This document shows positions 16,401-23,063 of a stretch of DNA of 31,628 nucleotides, in pieces. The position numbers and the translations under genes were made by a program. The notes below the pieces were generated by a model. It did not search any database, was not told where the DNA came from, and worked only from the letters and a program-made list of their open reading frames with translations. How positions within the stretch are numbered: position 1 is the stretch's first letter; the number at the start of each line of letters is the position of its first letter. This DNA comes from Bacillota bacterium. GTDB lineage: Bacteria > Bacillota > Clostridia > Acetivibrionales > DTU013. Location: positions 1-31,628 of the forward strand of contig JAEWQC010000072.1 in the NCBI GenBank assembly GCA_023399355.1, read 5' to 3'.

Positions 16401-19400
16401 GTTGGCTGTGATGACGGGTTCGTCACCTGAAGCAAGCTGTTCCAGAATTGCCGCATATAATTCCGCCGCTTTTTGCATTTCAAAATCATGGAAGTATACC
16501 GGTGAATATTTGATCTGCATATAGAATATGTCAAGCGTTTTGGATATTTCAATATCGAGCAGTGTATTTGTCATTTCGTTTGCTTCTATATCCATTGCAT
16601 CATCAGTCCGTTGAATCCTTCCGGTCTCACCAACACTCCTCATCACATGGAAATCCATAAAATTAAAGAGCGTACTGAAAATCGGACTGCCGGATGTGCC
16701 GCTCTCCCCAATGGACGCGGCTATGTCGGCAAGGAACATCTCATTTGATTTCGCTTTCCTGAACGCTTCTTTTACGGCGCCTGCAAGTGTACTTTTGGTG
16801 ATTTCCCCTTCCAGAACAATCCTCAATGGAAGAGTGTTCAGGAAGCATCCCAAAATCCTGTCTCCATCTTCTACAGCCGGTCTGTCATGGGTCACCACAC
16901 CTGTCACGATATCGGTTTCACCTGTAGTTACCGCAAGCAGGTACACATGGGCGCACAGGCATAATTCATGCAAGGTGCACTGCAAGGCTTTCGCCCTGTC
17001 CTCGAGAGCTCCAAGCAGCGATGAATCAAGATTCCTGTGCAATATCCTGCTGCCGTTCGCGTCCCTGATCTTTCTTTCTGAGAGGTTGAATGGAAGCTTG
17101 CTGCGCGTATAGCCCCGCAAGGTCTCTTTCCAGTATTCGATTGCCTTTGCCGATAATCTTTTTCCGAGTCCGTATGCAACATACTCCTTATAGGAACTTT
17201 TCAATGCAGAAAATTCGGAATTCTTTCCCGCACACAGGCTTTCATAGATTAAAAAAAGCTCGCTGATAAATATTGCGACACTCAATCCATCCAGTATGGC
17301 ATGATGACAGGAAAGCACGATGCAGCAGTCGTCATTTCCAAGTGCAAATACTCTGACTCTCCAGAGAGGCTGGTTTCCGAAATTGAATTTATTTCTGAGA
17401 TCCTCCTTCAGATAATGCTTGATTGCATTCTGCCGCTCATCAGGCACATAACCGGACAAATCGGTCAGTTCAATCACCGGCATCATTTTCTCCGTACTGC
17501 GATACACCACCTGGATCGGTCTATAGAATTCATCGGGATGGAAACCCGTCCTCAGGATAGGGTGCCTTTGGGCAAGGACTCTCAATGCCTTTTTGAAAAC
17601 ATCCATATCAAATTGCGGCAGTTTAAGAAAATATGGGAACTGGTCGTGGTAGATTGGTTCTTCAGGTAAAAGCCTTGAGAAAAATATCATCCCCTGCTGA
17701 ATCGGACTGAGTGGATAAAAGTCCTCCACATCCTGAAGCAGGGTATTAAAGTATAATTCATTCTGGCGGATGTGTTGTTGCATCTCCTCTATAGCAGAAA
17801 GTCCCTCCTCCAGCAATTTGTTCCATTTCTTTGCCATATCGGAAGCGATATACCCCGACATTTCCCCGGCAGTCTGGTAACTGTAAATGTCCCGGATCAT
17901 GACGCTTGTGCCGAATTCCTTGTTTATTACACTTACCAGGCTGATTGCCCGAATGGAGTCCCCACCCGAGTCGAAAAAATTGCTGTTGATTCCCAAAGAT
18001 CCGTTTTTCAGAATCTCCCGCCATATTTCCAGCGTCCTCGCCTGAAGATCATTTTCAGGCAGGTCATTGCCTTCCGGGGAGGAATCATAGGATTCAGGTA
18101 TCGGAAGAGCTCTTGCGTTAAGCTTGTTATTGGAGGTCATCGGAAAATAATCAAGCCGGATAAACCGGGAAGGAAGCATATAGGAGGGAAGCATGTCGGA
18201 CATATGCTCTGCAAGTTCACCCCTTATATCCTTGTCCGCAACGTAATAAAGGCAAATATACTTGTTTCCGTCGCAATCATCAATGGGGATGGCTGCAGCC
18301 TCTCTCACGGTATGGCAGTCCATCGCAGCCGCTTCAATCTCACCGGGTTCAACCCTATGGCCCCTGATTTTAAGTTGCTTGTCCATCCGGCCGAAATATT
18401 CCATATCGCCATTGGGCAGAAGTCTTACGATGTCTCCGGATCTATAGACCCTTTCAAGGGGCTTGTATGGATTTTTCACAAATCTCTCGGCGGTCAATTC
18501 CGGTCTGTTCAAATAGCCTTTGGCCACCCCAAGCCCTCCTATGCATAATTCTCCGGGCACTCCCGCAGGCATAAGCCTTAGTCCGGCATCCATAATGTAA
18601 GCCGAAAGTGTGGGTATGGGCCTGCCTATGTTGCAGATTGTGCTATTCATATCTGCTTCAGTTACTTCCTTATAGGTGACGTGCACGGTTGTTTCAGTTA
18701 TCCCGTACATATTGACAAGTTTGGTTCCCGGGTATTTTCGGTGCCAGTTTCCGAGCATCGGCAATTTCAACGCCTCACCGCCGAAAATGATATAGCGCAG
18801 CTGAAGACTCCTGTCTGAATGTTTTTGTTCCTCTGCAGACAAGCCATAAAAAGCTGTAGGTGTCTGGTTCAGGACAGTAACCTTGTTTTCAATCAGTAAT
18901 TTTCGATATTCAGAAGGATCCCTTGCCACCTGCGATGGAATAATGATAAGCGTTCCACCATACAGCAGGGCACCGTACATCTCCCAAACGGAAAAATCAA
19001 AACACAGCGAATGAAACAATGTCCAAACGTCACCACTGGTGAAATCGAATTTGTTTCTGGCGTTGAAAAACAATCTGACAACATTACGGTGCTCAATGAC
19101 AACTCCTTTCGGTCTGCCGGTAGTGCCGGAGGTATATATGACATAAGCGGCATCCGAAGGACAGTTGGCAGATCCGGGATTATCCGGATGCATGAACTGA
19201 TTCGAATCGATGATCGGGTCCAGAATCCTCTTGTACACAGCGTCATCAGCTTCCCAGTCCTCATTCGTCCCCCTTTTATGCAGCAGCAATCCCGCTCCGC
19301 TGTCATCGAGCACATAAGCGACTCTTTCGGCAGGCCATGCCGGATCGACAGGCAGGTAAGCCGCTCCTGCCTTCAGTATCCCGAGCAGCCCTGCTATGGT

Positions 19401-20399
19401 TTCAATGGAACGAGTAACCGTTATACCAACAATATCATTGGGGTTTGCACCGTTTTCTCTCAATACATGCGCGATGGCGTTTGCCTTTTGATTTATTTCC
19501 AAATAGGTAATGGAGATATCTCCAGACACAACAGCAATTTTATCGGGAAGCTTCTTTACCTGTTCCTCAAACAACTCATGGATAGTTTTGCCGGAAGGAT
19601 AATCTGCTTTTTCATCAGAACCCAAAGAAAGCAGCATCTGCTTCTCCTCTGATGAAATGAACTCGATATCTTTCAATTTGCTGTCGGGATTGGAAACGAC
19701 AATCCGCAGCAGATTGCCAAAATGCCCGAGAATTCGTTCAATCATATTGCTGCTGTATACATCCGGTGCATATCGGACTTCCAGCTTCAGTTGACTTTCA
19801 CTGATGGAAAATGCAAAAACAATGTCGGTCCTGACCATATCAAGTTTGTCTGCCGCATGAATGGTTTCCAGGAAGACAGCTGTCCTCACAAGCGGGAGCA
19901 TTCCATCGCTTTTCTCCTCACACAGTAGTTCGCACAGACTGTCAAATGGAATATCTGAGTGATCGTCTGCATTTTTGACCGTATCCCTTACTTTTAGTAA
20001 AAACTGTTTAAACATATCCGTTTCAGCTATGATTTCTTTTATAAGCATGATTTCTCCCTGAACTTCAGCTTCCACCAATTTTGTAAACCGGGGAACCGCT
20101 AAAACAACAGCCGTATTGCCCGTATATCTGCACAGGAGATACTCAACTGATGCGAGAAGGATTAAAAAGGCACCGTATTCAGAATTGCGCGCCATGTTCA
20201 AGAGCTTTGTCCTCACATCATTTGGAATCTCAAGCACCTGAGTCGCTTTATCTGCTTTTTGACTTTTTTCCCCTGCGATATCTTGCGGAAATGCGCTGAT
20301 GGATAAATTACGTCCAAGCTTATCGATCCAATAGGCTTTTTCATTTTTGGAATCCGTATACTCATGCATCTGTGTACAATGTATTTCCTTCTCCTTCAT
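13476..20399 (-). CDS. Bimodular non-ribosomal peptide synthetase with BtrH-like terminal domain
   Basis: A 2307-residue peptide synthetase. Domain order, with approximate residues: C-terminal half of a condensation domain (20-255, no HHxxxDG), adenylation A1 (270-770; A3 YTSGTTGRPKG 422-432, A10 Lys759), carrier T1 (pantetheine Ser815 in DSGGDS), full condensation C2 (890-1340; HHAILDG from His1032), A2 (1355-1855; FTSGSTGNPKG 1503-1513, SGDWIP near 1624), T2 (Ser1900 in LGGNS), and a terminal domain (1945-2307). No thioesterase, reductase or epimerase is present. The end domain resembles BtrH: Cys1974 (LLDCHD), then LLDAGQLVVIM/KLPF, His2088 (NGHTFLAVAYD) and Asp2104 (YYIDMP). Pocket codes read DFWNIFMVHK (near the Thr code) and DLYDAMLVWK (Cys-like group). 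The ATG at 20399 with GCGGGG upstream is chosen over a GTG at 20441 that lies on the likely transcription start. Product unknown. Confidence 0.9.
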   Translation of the reverse strand: MKEKEIHCTQMHEYTDSKNEKAYWIDKLGRNLSISAFPQDIAGEKSQKADKATQVLEIPNDVRTKLLNMARNSEYGAFLILLASVEYLLCRYTGNTAVVLAVPRFTKLVEAEVQGEIMLIKEIIAETDMFKQFLLKVRDTVKNADDHSDIPFDSLCELLCEEKSDGMLPLVRTAVFLETIHAADKLDMVRTDIVFAFSISESQLKLEVRYAPDVYSSNMIERILGHFGNLLRIVVSNPDSKLKDIEFISSEEKQMLLSLGSDEKADYPSGKTIHELFEEQVKKLPDKIAVVSGDISITYLEINQKANAIAHVLRENGANPNDIVGITVTRSIETIAGLLGILKAGAAYLPVDPAWPAERVAYVLDDSGAGLLLHKRGTNEDWEADDAVYKRILDPIIDSNQFMHPDNPGSANCPSDAAYVIYTSGTTGRPKGVVIEHRNVVRLFFNARNKFDFTSGDVWTLFHSLCFDFSVWEMYGALLYGGTLIIIPSQVARDPSEYRKLLIENKVTVLNQTPTAFYGLSAEEQKHSDRSLQLRYIIFGGEALKLPMLGNWHRKYPGTKLVNMYGITETTVHVTYKEVTEADMNSTICNIGRPIPTLSAYIMDAGLRLMPAGVPGELCIGGLGVAKGYLNRPELTAERFVKNPYKPLERVYRSGDIVRLLPNGDMEYFGRMDKQLKIRGHRVEPGEIEAAAMDCHTVREAAAIPIDDCDGNKYICLYYVADKDIRGELAEHMSDMLPSYMLPSRFIRLDYFPMTSNNKLNARALPIPESYDSSPEGNDLPENDLQARTLEIWREILKNGSLGINSNFFDSGGDSIRAISLVSVINKEFGTSVMIRDIYSYQTAGEMSGYIASDMAKKWNKLLEEGLSAIEEMQQHIRQNELYFNTLLQDVEDFYPLSPIQQGMIFFSRLLPEEPIYHDQFPYFLKLPQFDMDVFKKALRVLAQRHPILRTGFHPDEFYRPIQVVYRSTEKMMPVIELTDLSGYVPDERQNAIKHYLKEDLRNKFNFGNQPLWRVRVFALGNDDCCIVLSCHHAILDGLSVAIFISELFLIYESLCAGKNSEFSALKSSYKEYVAYGLGKRLSAKAIEYWKETLRGYTRSKLPFNLSERKIRDANGSRILHRNLDSSLLGALEDRAKALQCTLHELCLCAHVYLLAVTTGETDIVTGVVTHDRPAVEDGDRILGCFLNTLPLRIVLEGEITKSTLAGAVKEAFRKAKSNEMFLADIAASIGESGTSGSPIFSTLFNFMDFHVMRSVGETGRIQRTDDAMDIEANEMTNTLLDIEISKTLDIFYMQIKYSPVYFHDFEMQKAAELYAAILEQLASGDEPVITANRLITEKQLKEMLCDFNDTQAWYDSEKSMHVLFEEQAQNKPDNTALVSGNRELSYGALNQYANRLAFKLIANGIEPGDTVGLATQRSLGMIAGMLAILKCGAAYVPVDPEYPTARRRYIADHSNVRGVLSDGSCDPFHENMIVIDEEELQSHPSENPAISVHPSELAYIIFTSGSTGNPKGVRIRHDSAVNLITWVNGRFHINSGDTLLFITSMCFDLSVYDIFGMLASGGKIVIAEKENVQNPEALIGLLRKHRVTFWDSVPSTLNYLVQYLDNCGEEYVQNDLRLAFMSGDWIPVALPEKLKKYFPNAAVISLGGATEGTVWSIYHPVVREDSSRISIPYGRPIANTSFYILDVNKRPVPAGVAGELYIGGIGVAAGYVNDPDRTDASFVRNPFAGRDELMYKTGDLGRMLPEGEIEFLGRLDHQVKIRGYRVELGEVESKLLKHPGIRDAVVTDRMDNNTGKYLCAYIVWENDRDTAIREFLAKVLPDYMIPAYFIDVDSIPLTVNGKVDRKVLNEINIRTECKDGIVRARNSTEAMIMRVWEYTLDLHDRVGIFDDFFSLGGNSLKAVQVVGKMKTCGITVKDILQYPTIAELAAIADKNLIYTESAEFPAHMKKNLETEYFFNAAGETDTFAELLDCHDLMSYFCLKRYVKDYPNYLPVFLDDFNISITNNSDASVLNIWNNSFDTLGSVFNPNLVHGKGFSSMPDIEKLLDAGQLVVIMTNMHKLPFSMDFISLDFEDVQYSDDVSYNGHTFLAVAYDEEMLYYIDMPTTLSSNFIPYAGNKSVGVIKKRDLMYAFNSVLVYATIDIDREKLAGGVDIRRLFIKAASSYRMQCYEKDNYSVYPGREGIYALKSAFEKECIYTDKANLFYSELDMKNFFRWKLWEVIKKRELWKIVLKAYADICPAIEEHQLVGRFQALVDKWKELRLLIMDNHARGEFLVGKKYVGYIDCLLEMEDDIVNRLEAITGNS

Positions 20400-20443
20400 A
20401 TAAATACCCCGCTTTTCACCAACATTTTTATAAAGGTTCACGC

Positions 20444-20449
20444 ATTATA
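20444..20449 (-). promoter_or_regulatory. -10 element of the NRPS gene
   Basis: A perfect TATAAT on the minus strand would place the transcript start near 20437 and give a leader of about 38 bases before the ATG at 20399. No good -35 box is seen at 17 bases (TTCGTT); a TTGTTC occurs at 20 bases, so an activator may be needed. Confidence 0.4.
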
Positions 20450-20922
20450 CAATCAGCCGGAATAAAAACGAACAATTGCAGAATAAAAAAATTGATATAT
20501 CAGGCAAAAAGAATTAGTACATCAGCTTTTATATACAATTTAACACGGAAGGGTTATTACCATTATTATACCTATATAATTATTATATGGTATATTTCCC
20601 GTTAATTTTTATCAAATATGCTTTTTTGTACAGCTTTTTTCTTGTACAAACAACACATATTTAAGGAAATATTTTCAGCAATGAAATGATTATCAACCTA
20701 CCGGATTGATACAGTCAGATGCATATATGACGGCAGCAGGATTGTCCCGGCTGCAGGTTAGCGTAGTTATACAGAAAAGATTTCACATTGTCTGAAGAAG
20801 TGAACCCGAACAGGATAACGATAGTCGTCGTGATAGAATCGAATGGTGCAGTATAATGAATACCCTGAAAAAACCGTCCGATATTTTTAGAAAGTGTTCT
20901 TTCTGTGTGCCAGTTATTTTCC
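20450..20922. other. Long AT-rich intergenic region upstream of the NRPS
   Basis: No convincing gene is seen. The part next to the NRPS promoter is very AT-rich. TTGTACA occurs twice with 16-base spacing (20626-20632 and 20642-20648), the second inside the palindrome TTGTACAA, which could be a regulator site for the NRPS. The rightmost 200 bases, after the AlkZ-related stop, show no clear terminator. Confidence 0.5.
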
Positions 20923-21600
20923 TTATAGGCCCAGAGTCTTTGTCAGCCTTGCCCTGTTTATCCCGCTGCCAATGACAGTGCCTGCGTCCAGTATCTCTTC
21001 GATTGCATCCATCCTATTAATGGACTGGCTGTCTTTCAGCCAGGATTCTGGTGCCCAGTCCTCCACCCTGTTGTACACATTCACGTGCCAGCCGTAAGGC
21101 ATGCCTGATTTGTCGGTTTTCTGCCTGCTGCCCGCTACAGTGATATAGAAGTACTGCTGCAGTTCGCCGATCGCAGTATCAACCCTGGCGGCACCCTTTT
21201 TCCTGTCTACACCCATTTGCCTTCTTATTTCACCGGTATCAAGGATCTTTCTGTCTTCAAACAGCTTCCACAATTCCCATGCAGTTTGACTGACAAGCCC
21301 GTCATAACGCCTCTCCTCCATGGACTGCCGGGGATGGCAGGCTGCAAGGAAAACAGGATACATCCGTGCAGAGACAAAGCCCTTGTTCCCGCCGAGAATG
21401 CAGCCGAAAGCGAGCCGTTTTTCTTCTGCCGCCCTGTCCTTCCAGCGCCAGGGATCGGTTTCGGGATCACCCGTATGCCATATCTGTTCCGGTGTTTCAG
21501 CCGACAAGGAGGGAAGTCCTTCCAATATATTCGAAAACGCCATGAAGCCAAGTTCATCCACTCTATATAAAAAGTCTTCATATTTTAAAAGCTGTGTCAT
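20923..21600 (-). CDS. AlkZ-related winged-helix protein
   Basis: A 225-residue protein resembling the short Bacillota proteins annotated as AlkZ-related. Shared features are SLSAETPEQIWHTGDPETD, split around DPWRWKDRA, the segment GFVSARMYPVFLAACHP, a helical region at about 100-150 like a winged helix, and EDWAPESWL near residue 186. AlkZ (YcaQ/HTH_42) proteins are DNA glycosylases that unhook crosslinks, but this short form is only partly related and its catalytic QxQ-type motif is not evident. AAGGAG lies twelve bases before the ATG. Function remains unproven; the family name rests on remembered sequence pattern. Confidence 0.6.
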   Translation of the reverse strand: MTQLLKYEDFLYRVDELGFMAFSNILEGLPSLSAETPEQIWHTGDPETDPWRWKDRAAEEKRLAFGCILGGNKGFVSARMYPVFLAACHPRQSMEERRYDGLVSQTAWELWKLFEDRKILDTGEIRRQMGVDRKKGAARVDTAIGELQQYFYITVAGSRQKTDKSGMPYGWHVNVYNRVEDWAPESWLKDSQSINRMDAIEEILDAGTVIGSGINRARLTKTLGL

Positions 21601-21731
21601 GTAAACCGTTCACTCCTTATTCATTCATTTCAACCAAATTGAACGTAAAAATTTCCAATGAATTCTCTCACATTATAACGCATCCATTTAAAGAAAATGT
21701 ATCGGTTGCAGTAACTTTTTACCGTTGTTGC

Positions 21732-21806
21732 GTTTCAAGGATGAGAGAGCTATGCTCACCGCCTGTAAACCAAAGCGGTAGCCGCCGCCAAGGTTTTTTG
21801 CGAAAC
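21732..21806. other. Possible structured RNA element
   Basis: Within 75 bases there are nested complements: outer GTTTC (21732-21736) with GAAAC (21802-21806), ACCGC (21758-21762) with GCGGT (21775-21779), and GCTA (21749-21752) with TAGC (21779-21782). The core is GC-rich against AT-rich flanks. On the minus strand it would lie in the 5' leader of the AlkZ-related gene, about 130 bases before its start. It matches no riboswitch class that I can recognise. Confidence 0.2.
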
Positions 21807-21865
21807 AAAAGAACTCTGTTGATGGTGGACATTTTAAGCCTCGTTATTACTAAATATATCACAGG

Positions 21866-21898
21866 GAACAAGACAGCTATATGTCTTGTTCATTTTAT
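21866..21898 (+). terminator. 10-bp hairpin followed by T-rich tract
   Basis: GAACAAGACA and TGTCTTGTTC enclose a 6-base loop, followed on the plus strand by ATTTTAT. No plus-strand gene precedes it, so it may be a relic, part of an unrecognised small transcript, or a structure in the minus-strand leader. Confidence 0.35.
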
Positions 21899-21915
21899 AT
21901 CAAAAATTCATCAGA

Positions 21916-21952
21916 TCTGCCGGATATCAACATTCTACCATATCCCGGCAGA
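21916..21952 (-). terminator. Rho-independent terminator of the EamA exporter gene
   Basis: TCTGCCGGATAT and ATATCCCGGCAGA pair over 12 positions with one bulge, starting 20 bases after the exporter stop codon. On the minus strand the stem is followed by TCTGATGAATTTTTGA, a delayed T-run. Confidence 0.6.
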
Positions 21953-21971
21953 CTAATAAACAATTTCAATT

Positions 21972-22907
21972 CTATTCGGTCACAGCCACTTTTACAGCAG
22001 CATTCTGTTTCAACCCGGATATGACCATCCCGGCCATTACCAAAAAGCCGCCAAGGTACTGCTGCCATACCGGTCTTTCACCCAGGAGGATCACCGAAAG
22101 CAGCAGTGCCGTAAACGGCATCATCCCTGAGAATATTGCAGCCACAGATGCTTCGCAGCGTTTGATACCGGCATACCAGAAATAGAATGCAAGTGCTGTG
22201 ACGATGACACCGTACCAAACTAGTGCAATCCATTGGCCCATATCCAATCTTCCCAGGGGCTGAACGGGATTTTCCAGAATAGCAGGAATCAAGCAAAGCA
22301 AAAATGCAATCATCGACACCAGTGCAGTCTGGTGCAAAGGATCAAACCCTGACTTTCGTCCTCCGGTTCCGATAATGCGCAGACGCGAGAGAACATTAAA
22401 AAGGGACTCACAGGAAGCAGCACACAAAACCAGGATGTTCCCTTTGAAATGAGCAGAATCCAGGCCGCTTCCGGGAAGCAGCAAGCCTTGCAGCAGCAGT
22501 ATTCCGGCTATAGTGACGCAAAGGCCGGCTATACGTGATTTATACAGGGTTTCCCTCAGGAGAACAGCCGCGAGCAGAGCAGTGATCGCAGGTGTTGCAC
22601 CCATCAGCAATCCTGCTTCGCCGGTACTGGTCCTTATCAGTCCATGAAGCAGAAACAGCCTGAACAGAAAGATCCCGAAAACGGCCTGCAGCAACACTGC
22701 GCACCAATCGCCCGGCTTCATCTCCCTTATGGTTTTACATAACCCCCGTCCGCAGACAGGGAGAAGGCATATCACTGCAAAAAACAAACTTGCATCAGCT
22801 ATTGTAAAGGGTCCAAGGCTACCCGAGACAAAGCGGGCTGCAACCACCGACGAACCTGCCAGCACAAACGCACCGGTCAGGTAAAGCATCCCTTTTATTT
22901 TTTCCAT
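21972..22907 (-). CDS. EamA/DMT-superfamily transporter
   Basis: A 311-residue membrane protein with about ten hydrophobic helices forming two EamA repeats (about 8-140 and 155-300). Typical motifs are GEAGLLMGATPAITALLAA in the first half and a closing WQQYLGGFLVMAGMVI in the second. These proteins export amino acids, their analogues or related metabolites. GGAGG lies shortly before the ATG. It is transcribed away from a MocR-type regulator whose gene starts 156 bases away; that pairing is common and implies regulation by a PLP-binding, amino-acid-sensing factor. Substrate unknown. Confidence 0.86.
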   Translation of the reverse strand: MEKIKGMLYLTGAFVLAGSSVVAARFVSGSLGPFTIADASLFFAVICLLPVCGRGLCKTIREMKPGDWCAVLLQAVFGIFLFRLFLLHGLIRTSTGEAGLLMGATPAITALLAAVLLRETLYKSRIAGLCVTIAGILLLQGLLLPGSGLDSAHFKGNILVLCAASCESLFNVLSRLRIIGTGGRKSGFDPLHQTALVSMIAFLLCLIPAILENPVQPLGRLDMGQWIALVWYGVIVTALAFYFWYAGIKRCEASVAAIFSGMMPFTALLLSVILLGERPVWQQYLGGFLVMAGMVISGLKQNAAVKVAVTE

Positions 22908-22967
22908 CCCTGTTCCTCCATCTATTGTTTAATCCTATTGATTCCCTGCATGAAACCCATTGCTTCC

Positions 22968-23052
22968 TTGGCTGAATTATCCTGTAATGATATAATATAA
23001 AAAGTGCTGGTACTCTTAAAGTGCCACATAACTATAATTTTGTCCGTACCAG
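22968..23052 (+). promoter_or_regulatory. mocR promoter and operator-like repeats in the divergent region
   Basis: TTGGCT (22968-22973), a 17-base spacer and TATAAT (22991-22996) make a good sigma-A promoter for the MocR gene. Just downstream AAAGTGC occurs twice with 17-base period (23001-23007, 23018-23024), and CTGGTAC (23007-23013) has its complement GTACCAG at 23046-23052. Direct repeats containing AAAGTG fit the kind of site used by MocR/PdxR-type regulators. Their position over the start site suggests autorepression and control of the exporter. Confidence 0.6.
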
Positions 23053-23063
23053 TTGGAGGAAGC

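Larger units (their letters stand above)
21601..21971. other. Intergenic region with three hairpins
   Basis: This 371-base gap between the AlkZ-related gene and the exporter holds no convincing gene. It contains a compact set of nested stems at 21732-21806, a separate 10-bp hairpin at 21866-21891 and the exporter terminator at 21916-21952. The promoter of the AlkZ-related gene should lie here but is not obvious. Confidence 0.6.

Noticed and set aside
21732..21806. Class I c-di-GMP (GEMM) riboswitch
   Set aside because: Only P3-like fragments are present; the ligand-binding GGCAAACC and GACGCAAAGCC segments are missing.
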